This document shows positions 22,740 to 35,486 of a stretch of 64,000 nucleotides of DNA, piece after piece (within the stretch, counting starts at the first letter, position 1; each line of letters begins with the position of its first letter). Made by a program: the position numbers and the translations under genes. Below the pieces are notes generated by a model that had not been told where the DNA came from, did no database searches, and saw nothing but the letters and a program-made list of their open reading frames with translations. Source of the stretch: Synaphobranchus kaupii (lineage: Eukaryota > Chordata > Actinopteri > Anguilliformes > Synaphobranchidae); contig CM056376.1 of the NCBI GenBank assembly GCA_029718625.1, positions 24,837,130 through 24,901,129 of the forward strand, read 5' to 3'.

Positions 22740-23480
22740 GAGATAATGTTTTATGCTCCTGCGGGTTTGTTGTGCAAATCATTGCAAACAGCGGCGGAGT
22801 GTTCTCGGAAGAGGGTGCTGCGCATTGACACACCTTTCCTGTAGCAGTGTGCGGCGACGCTAATGTGCAGTGCCTCCGTTCTCCCGTTCCCCGTGACTTC
22901 TCCAGAGATCACCGCCCACATAAATCAACTCGGCAAACTTCCGAAAGCAATGCTTCGCTTTCGCGTTTTTGGGGCGGCAAAGCTTGAGAAGTGACTCCCT
23001 CGATTCCCACAATTACAAATCTTTCCTGATCAGCTGTGAAGGATCGCGGGTGCAGCTGCCAGGGATTTGTGCTTGATGAAAACCGTTAGAGCCTTTGAAC
23101 ACGCCGCCTCGCAATAAATCCACATTAACAAGCGGAGCCACATATTCTTTGTAAATGTTACACTCGCTATTGGAGCGGCCGAGAGAAATAACTGCGCCGT
23201 GTGTTGCCTGAAAAAAGTTTTAAAATGCTTTCTTTTTTTAATTTTACTTGAAGACATGACCATACTATCATTTTACAAAAAAAGAGTTGGTGGAAGTGGA
23301 AGACTTGCGGTCTAATCTGCGAATCAATAAGAAGGTAATTAAGAAGTGTGCCTCTGGTAATCAGTCACACTTAGTGACATATTGTTGTTATTTTGCAGGA
23401 GATGACAAGCCAGGGAAACACTGCACTTCTATAATTGGAGATTTCATTAAATCCTCCATTTGGGCCGCGGTGTCGAGGCA
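22740..23480. other. Candidate cluster of conserved non-coding elements
   Basis: About 700 bp of repeat-free, CpG-containing sequence (GCGGCGACGCTAATG near 22851, GCTTTCGCGTTTTTGGGGCGG near 22957, first part quoted) is followed by AT-rich motif-dense DNA (GGTAATTAAGAAG near 23334, AATTGGAGATTTCATTAA near 23434). No transposon ends or splice-bounded frame seen. The block looks regulatory; inference only. Confidence 0.3.
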
Positions 23481-23499
23481 GGACGAGGGGAATCGTATT

Positions 23500-25080
23500 T
23501 TTAGCTTAAGTTTATTTTCACATTAGCCACGGTGCTTTTCTGCTACTGTATAGTGTTTACTGTTCGGTCTTATTTTACTTAACTTTGATACGATTATCTG
23601 GCGCTGAGTTGACTGTCCACAAGATTAGCCGCCACCTTTCTTCGGATCGTCTGAACCAAAAATGAAGCTATTATCTCCGTAGACTCTTCGCGCAGAGGGA
23701 CATGTATAGTCCATTAGTTTAAGCCCTTGCTCATTTGACTTGGTTTGGCGGATGCTGACGGTCGGGAAGTGGAGGGTCCGGCAAGGGCAATGCCGAGAGG
23801 CCACAGATGCAGATGGTAAAAGTTTGGCGTAGATGTCTCACACAGCAGGTTTTTGGGAAACGGCTCTCCGGGATGTCAATTTATTGAAATACATCCACAC
23901 AGCCACTGCCCCCGCCGTGTTAGTCTGTTCTCAGTCAGTGATTGATTGATTGTTTGTTTGTTTGACCTATTGATTAATTGACTTGTTTACACACAGGTTG
24001 GGGGATTGGGGGGGGGGGTTTAGAAGGTCAAGGGGATTGTAACCAGAACACTCAACGAGAGCACTTACCCTGAATTTATATTGTTAATTTATTAACTGTA
24101 TGGTGATTGGATAATGCATTTAATAATGTAAGCAATGTGAATCACACTGAAGTAGATAAGGTACGCACGGCTGTAGATGAGATTGCGAACCGGGGTTGGG
24201 GAGGTGGGGGGGGTTCGGTGTGCTGGAGATAGCGATTGCGTACCTGTTTGGTGAGCCCAACCCCCACCCCCCTCACAGTCAGATGGCACCCTAGAACCGG
24301 CCCTGCATGAGATAAGGTTATCACACAGGAAATGTAATCGTGGGTCCTACAGATATCTATGGCCACTGTTCCCAGCTAAAGCCCTGCCTGTAGCTGCAGT
24401 GAGGAACCCCACGGTCCGCAAAAGGATTCTGACCATGACGTGTTTGGCTGTTTTGTAACATAATTCCTACTCGACCACTTGACACCCAAAGAAGATCAAT
24501 TTACCCCATTTTCTAAATAAAGTGCCTTCCCTTAGGACGATGGAACGGATTGTCAATACATTTAAATAAAATATATTATTTCACATAAAAGATAAGAAAA
24601 TCTATTGCAACACATCACTTAATATACAAACAATAATTGCCACTTTCATCCATTGAACTACATTTGTTTAATACGACATGGCTGAGAAATTCCACATAAT
24701 TTTAAAATGATGAAAAATTACAATATATTCTTGGTGTACACTCCATCTGTAAGGCCTGTTCTGGGCACCGTTAAATCCTCAAGGGTTCTATTCTATGGCC
24801 TTATCGAAACAGCGACCTGCTGATAGGGGCACTGCAGTCTTCCGCTTTTCTGTGAAAGGTTCCAGGGTGTCCTTGGTGTGAGTGAGAAATTTAGCAGTGG
24901 GTCACGGGGAGATAGTGCCAGCGTGGGTGCCAGACAGACAGATGATACCCTCCCACCCCCCCCCGCAGGCTTCCGGATCCTTCCCTTGCTCAGGTGAATG
25001 CAGACGCTTCAGAAACGACAGATAAATCTCAGCTTTGAGGAGCCAGTTATTTCTCCCCCCGCACCAGCCTGCCAGTCCTG
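23500..25080. other. Non-coding DNA with short G/C runs
   Basis: No gene seen. Notable simple tracts: TTGATTGATTG at 23941, a G-run of 11 at 24010-24020, GGGGAGGTGGGGGGGG near 24199, and a C-run CCCACCCCCCCCC near 24954. Confidence 0.35.
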
Positions 25081-25095
25081 GCCGTCAGCTTTTCA

Positions 25096-25096
<1 letters not shown>

Positions 25097-25175
<79 letters not shown>

Positions 25176-25248
25176 GAGTGTAACCGATTAAAGAAATAGT
25201 TTGTCCTGCTTGTTCTCATCATCTCAGTGTAGTCTGTGTGTGTATGTA

Positions 25249-25308
<60 letters not shown>
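25097..25308 (+). repeat. Two (GT)n microsatellites in a local tandem duplication
   Basis: (GT)n runs at 25097-25173 and 25235-25308 (the second with TATG interruptions at its start). Each is followed by a related unique block (GGAGTGTAACCGATTAAAGAAA versus GGAATGTACCCTATTAAAGAAA, similar over about 60 bp, then CTCAG..GTAGT and a new GT tract). The whole microsatellite-plus-spacer unit was therefore duplicated. Confidence 0.85.
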
Positions 25309-25309
<1 letters not shown>

Positions 25310-25689
25310 AATGTACCCTATTAAAGAAATTTTCTCCTTATTTTCCTCCTTATTCTCATCTCAGAGTAGTGTGTGTGCACGTGCGTGCGTGCGAGCGTGT
25401 GTGTCTGTGTCTAACATTTACTGCAATAAAAAAAGTCTATTGCTTATTCTGCTCAGCAGCTGTTTAAGTTACTCAAACGAATGAGTAGGTGTAGGAAAAT
25501 GTTTCTGGCAAGCATAAGACAGCAATATATTAATTTGTCCACCATGTCTTTTAGCATATCCTCACTTCAGCTGGAGCTGAGGGCAGCTTTCCAGTGTAAT
25601 GGGGTAGTCTGGAGTGGGTTTTATACCCAAGCTCTCACTGGCCACTCCACACAAGAAGAGATATGATTCAGCTAAAGACCAAGGTCCCA

Positions 25690-25860
25690 GGCCAAGGGAA
25701 CATATCGCACCAGCCAGTGGAGGATGGGCTCCCCCTCTATAGCCGGGTTCCTCCTGAGATTTCTTCCCACAGGTGAGTTTTTTTTCTGTCCACTAATTGA
25801 GTGTATTTTTGTCTTTTCATGAATAAGCTCCTGGTCTGGGTGAAAAAGATCTGTTATCTA
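25690..25860 (+). mobile_element. Fish LINE/SINE-type 3' region fragment
   Basis: The stretch GGGCTCCCCCTCTATAGCC, then GGGTTCCTCCTGAGATTTCT and GAGTTTTTTTTCTGTCCACT, is a widespread fish repeat seen in 3' ends of non-LTR elements. No coding part is present. Family unassigned. Confidence 0.4.
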
Positions 25861-25869
25861 AATTTTTAA

Positions 25870-26680
25870 TCTATGATTAAACAGAAACCGTTAACAAGTG
25901 ACTCTTGACAAATGTCAAATTGATTGTTCAGGTCGGCATGATGGTCAAGTAGGTTCCTCCATAAACAATCCTGCTGTCACACAAGAGGAGTGGACAGTGC
26001 AGAATTTCAAGGTGCTCTCAAGATGGATTATGGGAAAAGATTCCAGGGACCATGGAGTTCCATATCAAAAATGTATATATCCTTTGCATTTTTAATTGTT
26101 TTACAAGGTCATTATTCTTTCTCAGCTTCTTACTCTGGTTTTATTCTGTCCAGTTAGCTCTTGGTACCCATTTTACAAGAAAACATCCTTGCTTCTTCCA
26201 TAAATACTGAATCAGAAATTGTATTCAGTTGTTTTTGTTACTGTGAGAAAGTTTTGTCTGACTACCTCTTCTCTTATGATACCTAAAGGTCTCTTCTAAA
26301 TATGAGTTTGAGTATGGATGGCTCTGGAAAAGAAATATTAGCCTTTTGACAGGCAAAAAGTAAAAGAAAAACTATCAGAAGTCTTTATAGACCGTGAGTT
26401 ATCTGTGAATAATTCACCCTCTGATCACAAAATCTTATCTAACTAGGCAGTGCATCCGCCCATCGGAAGGAGATAACACCAGAGGTATGAAGGCGGGAAT
26501 GCCAAGGTCGTTCAGAACAGGACATCTCAGAGCCCTCTTTGAGGGCCTTAATTTGATTAAACAAATGCAATATTTTGGGTCACATTTTGTTCCAGGAAGC
26601 ATTTGAATGCCAAAAAAAGAAAAAAAAACACTAAGCAGTGATTGCACTATGAGAGCCACCATTACCTGTATTTAAAGCGA
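25870..26680. other. Non-coding unique DNA
   Basis: No gene, array or recognised transposon. Confidence 0.3.
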
Positions 26681-26689
26681 ACATTCAAC

Positions 26690-27330
26690 ATTTAAAATGC
26701 ACATGTTTTGTTTCCGCTTAAGCGATGGCAATAGTCCTGAATGCGCTCCATAATTCATATGCATGGGCTACATGCTGAATAATGTATCGGCGGGTTTTTG
26801 TGCAAACGGCTAGGGAATTCAATAATTCAACACGTCCTCTGTTGCAGGACCGCGGACCACCAGGGCCCACAGAAGAACAATCAGTCGCTGGCACTTGGGA
26901 AAGAGTCGGGAGGCAGAGACCGAAGACAAACCACCAACAATCGTTATCTGTTAAGCAAAGCTGCACTCGCAGCGACCTTGATCAATGTTATCAACTCCTA
27001 TCAAATGGACTTCCTGGTCTCTCGCCCACTTTGTCAATCGCGCCGAGGCGAGTAGTCTGCATGCATTATGCGCCAACCGCCAAGAGACTCTTTGTAATAC
27101 TGCCCGATGTGAAACCATCTTTTCCTCCGCCAATTAGAATTGTATCACTTTCCTCATGAAGTGAAGGCTAGAGGTCCAGGCCATGAATTGTGGGCCTCCC
27201 TGACTTGCAAATTAGACCACTAGAAAGATAACGGTACAGCTAATTGGCTTCTTTTGCCATCCTTTTTTTGCGTATTCTTTCTCCGCGGTGCAAAAGGGCG
27301 CTGCTCATTAATCAGGCCAGAAGATAACAA
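26690..27330. other. Candidate conserved non-coding elements
   Basis: Two motif-dense blocks, 26700-27060 (TCCATAATTCATATGCATGG near 26748, GCGACCTTGATCAATG near 26972) and 27180-27330 (AGCTAATTGGCTTC near 27238, GCTCATTAATCAGGCC near 27303), are repeat-free and carry POU/homeodomain-like cores. No coding frame with splice signals was found. Inference from texture. Confidence 0.3.
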
Positions 27331-27339
27331 AGGTGAATT

Positions 27340-28680
27340 GGCAGGTTTGGTTTTGGGAGGGGGGATTCGCCCCCCTGAAAGTCTCTCAGGTTCGCACCCC
27401 GGGTTTGGGGAGAAGCACCTCAGGAAACCATAGATGCCTCTGCTGTTTTCCAGCGGGAGAAATTCACATTTAGATGGCTTTTCATTTCACCAGTGCTGTG
27501 ACTAGGCAATGAGGCACAGGGTCATTATTTATCATCATGAATTTCTATTCCACACTGTGCATAATGCAGTATTCATTTATGAAAATATTTAATAAACCTG
27601 ACTTTTCAGTCATTTAGGGAATGTACAACACATTTCAAATTCCCACGAGCGATTATCATAGACTATCCAGTTACTCAGGCGATTACTCACATAATAATGT
27701 TGCAAATTTCTAGTTTGTAAATTAAATTATAACTAATTAGAAAATTTGTAAGACCACATTATTATTTGTAAACCATTATTCAATATCATATTGTAAAAGT
27801 ATTGCTCCTTTCATTTGACTTTCAATATTTTCTATGTACTAGGCTATATAAATAATTAGTCCAGTTGAATAACCCTTCCCTGAATATTATGCTGGTTATT
27901 ATCTTTATGAATAACAAAAAACTTGAGACTTTAGGCCTTTTGTTCCCACTATTTATAGTAATTTCCTTTAATACCTGCATAATTGCATTTCTAACAACAG
28001 AGGTTACTACATTGTCACTACTGAATACATTGGAATACATTTTTCCACTTGATTTGGCTGTGGTTACCCCATTGGTGCACCATTAGCACTCACTTCAATC
28101 ATAGCCAATTATATTACGTGACATTACAATCACTGAGCAGACATTACTCAGGGGGACTTATGGAAGCAGAGAGCATCAGCGTTTGTGTCGGGAATAATTC
28201 ACTCTCTTTTATCTGTTTAAGCCTGATTTGTATTTAGGTGTACCATCATTAGGACCAATGTGAAACCATTTATGCGTAATTCATAAGTGCCAGATAGGTG
28301 AGAATGTATAACAAGATAAAGAGCAACAGCTACAACATGGGTCAATTTTAGTGTACTATTCAGGAATTTAAACTGCAGGTCTGAAACTAAATTTGGTGGC
28401 ACCACAACAAGGAATCTGTGACTCACTCACTTTAACCAATCATTGTGCTTTGCTGTGGAGGCCAACCGATTTCACTGGTTCAAATACATTTGTATAACTG
28501 TTTCATACCTTTGTCACACACCACTGTCTTTTTGCTTTGTTACCTGCACAGCTCTGCTTATCACTTGTTTGTCATCCAGTGCTCTCAAAATTCAACTCAC
28601 ATCACTGCGCAAGACACCAGGCATTTATGAAGGCACGATACACTTCATAAATCAGGTTTTTGACGGTTTTTTTTTTAAAG
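27340..28680. other. Non-coding, AT-rich
   Basis: No gene seen. The patch around 28160-28350 (GGGAATAATTCACTC, TTTATGCGTAATTCATAAG) is motif-dense and may be conserved, but this cannot be judged without alignment. Confidence 0.3.
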
Positions 28681-28689
28681 CCCTCTCTC

Positions 28690-28990
28690 TGCCTGTATCT
28701 CCCCCAGTGGCATTGGCTGATCTTGTCCTTTACCCCAGCGCACACGAACCACCAATCACGCTCATGAATATTCATCACTCTGAATATCTGCTGGAGAAAG
28801 ATTTTTTTTTTTTTTCGCCTTTAGTCTTTCCCTCCATTTGTAATAAGTTCTTATCTCATTTGCATGTCACCTTAAACAGAACATTAGTCCGGCATCTTGT
28901 TTTATTTTTGTTTCTCTTTCCACCTCAAGGAAAGAGCAAGCAAATTAAATGTATTGTTATTCATTTTGTGACCTCTCTTTTTCAGTTTCC
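28690..28990. other. Candidate conserved non-coding element
   Basis: CACGCTCATGAATATTCATC (28757) and TCATTTGCATGTCACC (28856) are octamer/POU-like sites in a repeat-free island interrupted by a T-run at 28802-28815. It lies within a long open frame that looks accidental. Inference only. Confidence 0.25.
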
Positions 28991-28999
28991 TAAGTAACA

Positions 29000-30600
29000 G
29001 ATCGGGAAGAATTCTGCCTGCCTGCACTGTTCATCTTAAAAAGCAATTGTGCTGTGGAAGTTTTGCAGTAAAATGTTCCTCCTTCTTAAGATGGCAATCA
29101 AGAAGTGTCTTGGTGAATTACAAAATGATGAATACTGCCATATTGAGAGAGTTCCCAATTACTCTGACTGATAGGGCATATCCAAATTTTGACATATAAT
29201 ATGAATTCTACTTAAAGTGATAATGGGCTTCTGGCAGGTATGATTACAAAATTTCATCCCAAAACCGGAAAGAAATTATATTGTATTGGGAAAAATAAAG
29301 CATTAGCAATGCCCAAGGGATTTATATGGAGCTATAACAGGAAACACATGACAGACTTCCCACATGCAGCCTACAAATTGTTTTAATCTATAAAGAAATT
29401 AGCACAAAACCTCTGATTATGTTGACCAAGATAAAACTAAATAGATAATAAATAATCCAATGTTAAAGGAAGAGTTCACCCGATGAATAATTTCAAACAC
29501 TATTTCTTTACCGTAAAAGTTGTCTGCAGTCAAAGAGAGAACGGAATTCTCCATTTCTGTCTGTTTATATTTCCACAGAGAACAACTTGGAAATATTAAC
29601 CTAGCCACTCGAAACAGGTTGGAGCAATTACCCCTGTGCATATTCTTAAATTGCATGTATAATAAAGTCCATTGCAATGTTAACACATACCAAGCATATA
29701 TCAAAGAAATCAAGGTATGTTAAACAATTGAAAAGTTGACCTGACATTAGCTTGATGAAGACAACGAGACAACTTCTATTTGAAGACAACTAGAAACTGG
29801 GGCATGTTCAAGAGCATGAGAACATTACATGACTAAAACTAACAATGGCCAATTACAAACGTACTTTACCTCATTGCAATATATTACCCCACCTCCAAGC
29901 TAGTGGAACATTTTCACCTGCATGACACACCCACAAAACATCTCAGACAAACGTCCTGCTCAGTAAAGGGAATACTCAAAATGCTTAAAAGGATTCTGTC
30001 TTTCCCTATTTCAAAAAACTGAAATGATGCTTTACTAAACATCCAGGTGTAGAGCACTGTTTGCTGTGGCTGCTAATAGCATGATTGCTAAATCACTTGT
30101 TACCTTACTTGTTACCATTAAGGGCACATAGCAGCAAAATTTTAGATCCTGAATGCCCCTCCCAGGATCACAGATATATTCATATATTTTCAGATATTTC
30201 CATTCAGAATTTGAAGACATTATTATTATTATTATTGGGCTTGAAACCAGTAGGGCTGAAACCCTATTTATTATTACTAGTACTAGTACTAGTAGTATCC
30301 TCCCATGTTTTTGCAATTTCCTGTGAGATGGTAAATGACAAAGACATGAATGTTAGCATTCTGATCAGGTTACTCGGAGGCTATATGCCCATGAAATATA
30401 AGCCCAATTGTCCTCTAGGTGGGACTCTAATTAAAGAGACACATTTGGACTATAAACCAGCCCAATTGGACAAACCATATGGCCAAATCCATATGGCTGA
30501 ATGGTGGAGTTTTTAGTTGCTGCATACTGAGGAAAATAAACAGTCTTGAGCACAATGTTGGTAAGACCAAAAAACTCATTGATTTATTGGCTTTATGAAG
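29000..30600. other. AT-rich non-coding unique DNA
   Basis: No gene or repeat family recognised; short (ATT)n at 30221-30236 and TACTAGTACTAGTACTAGTA at 30276. Confidence 0.35.
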
Positions 30601-30639
30601 AAGGCAGAGTTTATTAGGCCAGTCCTGATTAAATGGATT

Positions 30640-31120
30640 GAGATTGAAAGAGTAACATCAAATATCTAGGTGTCATAATTGACAACACATTCGATTGGAA
30701 GGAAAATTCTTGTTATAATTTAAAGGAAGTTCAGTCAAGATTGTATTACCTAAGAAGCAGGATCCTTTGGTTTTTGTATTGCTATGCTACGGATGTTGTA
30801 CAACAATGTTGTGAATAATTTATAACATTTGCAATTGTTTGCTGGTGGGGTAACCTGACTAAGCATGATGTGAACAAAGAGAAGATAGTTCAGAGAGAAA
30901 ACTGTTATTCAAATCAAATAATAAGATCTCAACTCTCTATTTCCCTTGATAGAATTCAATATAAAGCAAACGCAACACCGGATAATGAAATTGCCTACAC
31001 ATGTAGCTAAACAAAGCAGTTATTTCAGCAGTCGATATATTTCTCCACATTTATAAAACTGAGAGTTTCAGGAAATTGTTCATGCCTACAGTTATTAGGT
31101 CGATGGTGTCGTGGAGCCAT
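30640..31120 (+). pseudogene. LINE ORF2 relic: end of reverse transcriptase and downstream domain
   Basis: From about 30656 the frame reads IKYLGVIIDNTFDWKEN, then VQSRLYYLRSR, a typical end-of-RT block of fish non-LTR elements (YLGVxIDNxLxW...QxRLxFLRRL). An in-frame TAA at 30814-30816 breaks it. The same frame then continues FAIVCWWGNLTKHDVN, and another frame gives FRKLFMPTVIRSM near 31070-31110, near the usual ORF2 C-terminus. The element is 5'-truncated and dead. A CR1/L2-like clade is most likely. Confidence 0.7.
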
Positions 31121-31179
31121 TTTGTGAAGATTGTCTCAAATTGTTCCACACCATATGTTTAGAGAGTGATGAGGAGCTG

Positions 31180-31326
31180 GGGGGTATACTACCAGATAAC
31201 TGTGCTAAGTAAAACCTGGAACCCTTCCAAATCTGGAACATGGACTGATGTAAAAAGAGCCGTTCCGGGTTTTTTTCAGTGCAGTTATCCAGCTAACTCC
31301 GTAATCCTACTTAGTAGTATACCCCC
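31180..31326. mobile_element. 147-bp hairpin MITE with GGGGGTATACTAC ends
   Basis: Perfect 13-bp inverted ends GGGGGTATACTAC / GTAGTATACCCCC. Weaker pairing continues inwards (AGATAACTGTGCT against the complement of AGTGCAGTTATCC), so the element could fold into one long hairpin. It lies just downstream of the LINE relic. No target duplication is clear. Related GGGGGTAT-ended MITEs are common in fish. Confidence 0.65.
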
Positions 31327-31573
31327 AAGGACAGTTGAGACTTTGTGCATTGTTGGTGTTTGGGCAAGTTGTTTTAGAATTTTTGTTTGTTTGTTTGTTT
31401 GTTTGTTTGGGAAGGGGAGTGAGTGCATTTATGATTCTTATTTATTGCCAGATAGATATTTTTAACTGTCTGTTTGAATACATTACCATCAAAATCCCTT
31501 CCTTTACCATTATTATCATCTTCCTTGAAATCCATGAAATAATTATTTTGCTTTAAGGCATGAAACCCCAATC

Positions 31574-31650
31574 ATTATTAGTAGTAGTAGTAGTAGTAGT
31601 AGTAGCAGTATTATTATTAGTAGTATTAGTATTAGTAGTAGTAGCAGCAG

Positions 31651-31685
<35 letters not shown>

Positions 31686-31690
31686 TTATT
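31574..31690 (+). repeat. (AGT)n/(TTA)n trinucleotide microsatellite
   Basis: About 117 bp of TTAGTAGTAGTAGTAGTA, AGCAGTATTATTATTAG and ATTATTATT blocks. The Leu/Val-only frame through it is a repeat artefact. Confidence 0.9.
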
Positions 31691-31699
31691 GGATGGTAG

Positions 31700-32860
31700 A
31701 ACGCTATTTCAAAGTGGCAGTTATCTTCCTATTGCTGTATACAATACATTAATGAGCTGTAATGAGCTGTAAATCACAAGTAGAGACACTCTTACAATCA
31801 GATAACAATAAAACTTGCATTTGTGTTCAATAACGCTCCAAGCCAGGCAACTCCTACGATCAAAGAGGCTGGCATGTTCACTGTTGCATGTCCAACATGC
31901 ATTCCATATATTTAATCACTCCGTGACAAACCGCTGTTGCTGGTTGTGAACTAGTGTTCCCTACACCGTAAATCTACAGCTAATAAAAGTCACTTCATTG
32001 TGATATGGCATCAGATTAATCCGGTTAGGCTTGGTTCCAGGCATATTTGGCGTCTGTAGCGGTTTGAACAGTCCTTATTGTGTTCAAAGCAGACTTTTGT
32101 GTAATTGTGTTTTCTGCACATTTTTGTCCAATGGATTATAATGACTGCCAGTAGGTTGTCATGAAAAGATCTTCGAAGGCAAAGCTGATTTGCTGTTCTG
32201 TGTACAGTGACGAGCAATGGATTTAACTCATCTTTTGTGTCACACAAAAACTCAAAAACCACCTCTGAAAACCTCCAAAAATGGTTTGCTTTTCCATTTA
32301 AACAACACAGCATTTTTGTTTAGTCACATATAATCCTCACACCCATTTTATTATTCATTGAGATATGAGACATTTATAATGTACGGACTGGGGGAGAGAG
32401 AAAAAAAAAAAAGTTCACTTAAAAACTTTTCATGAAGGCAAATATCATGCAAGACCTCTTGTTCAATTATGTGGGCACCACAGTGACGTTTCCCATTTCA
32501 CTGTTCTCCATCATCCTTAGAAGCTGTGCCAAAAAGCAGGAATGTTTACTAATGCTGAACCATTTGGGAGTCCAATATAACATCTTTGTGCAAGGAAAAT
32601 AAGAGTCCTTCATCTGTATATGTATTGGATTGTCTCCCTGTGTTGTTTGGTTTGTTTCTGGCTGTGCTGGTCAGTGAAATATGAAATGGACAGTCAGTCA
32701 CCGATGGATCCGTGTCTTTGCAGAACAAAAAACCATGCTTCCTCTCAAGTGAAAAAGTACATTTATTACAAAGTACAAAGACCACTGTCCATTTTCTTGC
32801 ACCGTGACCAAACTCGTAATTATCGTCTCACGTGTGGTTTTAATCCTGAAACCCATTGTC
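31700..32860. other. Non-coding unique DNA
   Basis: No gene or repeat family recognised; an A-run lies at 32401-32412. Confidence 0.35.
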
Positions 32861-32869
32861 AATAGCGCA

Positions 32870-33760
32870 TCTGAAAGATATTAATGGATTTGCATATGAT
32901 AAGGAGCATCCCTGCTGCTGATGTCTTCCGTCTTAGGTTTCCAGAATGAAAGTGTGTGAAATGCTTGTGCATAGGGATTTCTGTTTAATGGATTAGAGGA
33001 GGGAATCCTTGTCTTGAAGTATTGATTTCCATCCCCAGTCCCAGTCCCAGTCCCTCTCTCTGTAAGAGTTAGCCTATCAGGAGATTATTCTTTGAAAGAT
33101 AGCCGCCGTGACATAATTGTCATCTTGCTTCTCGGGGGCGTGGCCACCTCCCCTTTAATCAGCTGTCATTCAGGCCCTATGAATATGCATCCCCACACTC
33201 CGTCTCGAGCACAGGCAGGTATGAATCTCGCGGTGCTCCCGCTGACAAAAGCCCCAAACGGCAAAACCCAAGCCCATCCCCGATTACAGCTTTCGTTTGG
33301 TTATGCCTGGTTTCCTGTGCGATTAAGGAAAGGTCTTAGCTCAATTTCTCTATGTATGCTCATTGCGGGTGTAATAGGTTCCAGCCCACCTGCACGCATG
33401 CCGTAAAGCTGGAGAGTACTATCCTCTTATTTTCATGCAAAGAGGAGCACGTATCTGCCTGCTGTGAAACTGGCTGCTGCTGGCTTTGTCACATGACGCA
33501 TCAACCCTCCTGAGCAAGGTCCTAAAATGAAGGCCTTATGTCCGCTGCCTGCGTGGAATTATGGGAATTGGCGGAACATCACATCGTCCCTCTGTTAGGG
33601 ACAGACAGGCAGCTGTTGGTTCCTGTCATCCTCTTACATTTGAATAGGGACAGTGGCCCAATCTGATCATGCATTGTGATGTCATCCTCACAATGACTCC
33701 ATCACACAGTAAGAACAACCTTCAAGTGGGAGGGGCTTTCATTTGAGTGATTGCATACCA
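32870..33760. other. Candidate conserved non-coding islands
   Basis: Repeat-free, motif-rich blocks such as AATGGATTTGCATATGATAA (32883), CCCTATGAATATGCATCC (33175) and CAATCTGATCATGCATTG (33659). A CCCAGT triplet repeat lies at 33036-33052. No exon signature. Inference from texture. Confidence 0.25.
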
Positions 33761-33769
33761 AGGAGTATA

Positions 33770-34900
33770 TATAAGGCACTATAAGCATTGCTGTTGGTTG
33801 TCTATAGCTGGAACCATTTTTTCATGTATGGTATGTTCCAAGGAGCCTTTTGGGGATCAGATGCAAAGATGTAGGGTGTTTTGTTGGGTCCTCCTCCTTG
33901 ACCAATTTCAGATAGCCTATTTCTTTGGTTTCCTGGACTGCATTCAAAATAAGAAAATTATTCCAAGCGCTTTTATAAGCTGAAATGGTGCGGTATTAAG
34001 CGTCCAGCCGCAGAGGTCTAGATACTATGACTGCAGATAGGGTCATTATATACAGCCTGACACCAGTTCTTAAATATGTTACTCGCTACTCATGATAATA
34101 CCCCTGGCCCACCCATATCTCTCATTGGAAACAATTTAGTGTGACTCATAGTGTAGCATTCCAAGAAGAACTGTAGAAAAAGACTGCGAAATGTTTCGCG
34201 TGATAAAATCCACCCCCCACTGTAGTGCGGTAGACCTTCAGGAGCTTGGACAGGGGCAGACTGAGCTGAGGCTAATTGGTAATAAACCCAGCTGTTGCTC
34301 CTCGCCTGCATCAGGCCTTCTTATGAAGCCGCAGTGTGCTGTGCCCTGGGAAGTCAGAGCTGGAGCAGTCTGTGTGCATCAGCTCTCCAACAACACTCTT
34401 TTAGTCTGGCCCGATATCTTCTCCCCAGCCTTTTGGGGGGGGGGGGGGGCCGTACATTTTACTCAGGTTTCTCATTAGGAATAGTTCAGCCGTTTTAGCT
34501 ATAAAACTGCAGCATTGCTCTGCTTTTTTCTTCTTCTGTTGGCCTGAATTTGTCTCTCAGACAGAGAGGCTTTAGAAAAACTCATACTAAAAAAGTAAAA
34601 AATACAGACCATGGCGAAGATATTGTCTCTAGTATTTTCATGCACTAACGTGCGCTAAGGGGACCCATGAAAGGGTATGGCAAGATCTTCAGTTTCGTTT
34701 GTTAGCACCGCCTTTCCAGCAGTCGCAGCGTGAAATCGACAGCCGTTGTGCTGATAGCCGCTGCTTCCCGAGTGCAGCTAAGCCAGCGGTGTGGAGCCGT
34801 CAGGGCAGGGCACCCATGCTGGAGGAGGCATTTGAAACCGTGGAACTCAAACCAAGAAGCCGTAGCACTAGCCTGGCCAAGGCAGGCACAGAGAGCAAGG
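33770..34900. other. Non-coding DNA with a poly-G run
   Basis: No gene seen. A 15-G run lies at 34435-34449. The overlapping frames around 34700-35000 are on both strands and show no recognised domain. Confidence 0.35.
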
Positions 34901-34909
34901 GGGAGACCA

Positions 34910-35110
34910 AGAGCCCGGAGACCAGACTGTGGCGGGCGCCCATTAAATCGCAATCTTTCATGCTCTCTCTTTCTTTAATCTTTCATTCCTTGCCCATTTA
35001 ACCAGTCTTTTATGCGTTTTGCCAGATCTCTCCGTCATCTTTTATTCAGTGGTCATTAAAACGTCTCCGTTTAAACAACTAATCGCACGTTAAAGCGCTC
35101 CTCTCCTGCC
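34910..35110. other. Candidate conserved non-coding element
   Basis: CGGGCGCCCATTAAATCGCA (34935) and AACAACTAATCGCACGTTAA (35075) are embedded in repeat-free sequence with homeodomain-like cores. Texture only. Confidence 0.2.
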
Positions 35111-35486
35111 CCCTGAGGAAAAATGTTGGCCTGGCTCATTGTCGGGGGGTCCACCGAGCCCGACTCTCTACACTACACCCCTATTCAGCATCCAAATCCA
35201 AATAAATGAATAAACCGATGTATCCGATTGATTGTTCCTGCTGTCCACTGGACCTGGGCGTTAGCACGTTAGCACAGGGGTCAGACAGTGATGATCCTAC
35301 GTGGGTGTTCCAAATAGGAGCACGGTGGGGAGCAGGGCGAGGCAACGGCATGACATATTTTACCTGGGGTGAGAGAATGACGGTGCACAGATGGCGTGAC
35401 TCAGAGGAAGCGAGCGTCTCTGCACCACGCCTCTCCCATTCTTCTGCGTCATGCCCAACTGCAGGGATCAACATTCTCTCTTCTGC

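Noticed and set aside
27385..27410. tRNA B-box-like GGTTCGCACC
   Set aside because: No matching A box or cloverleaf stems around it.
28443..28997. 184-codon plus-strand frame, candidate exon
   Set aside because: No recognised domain; it runs through a T-run and a non-coding-looking island, and the amino-acid composition follows the AT-rich DNA.
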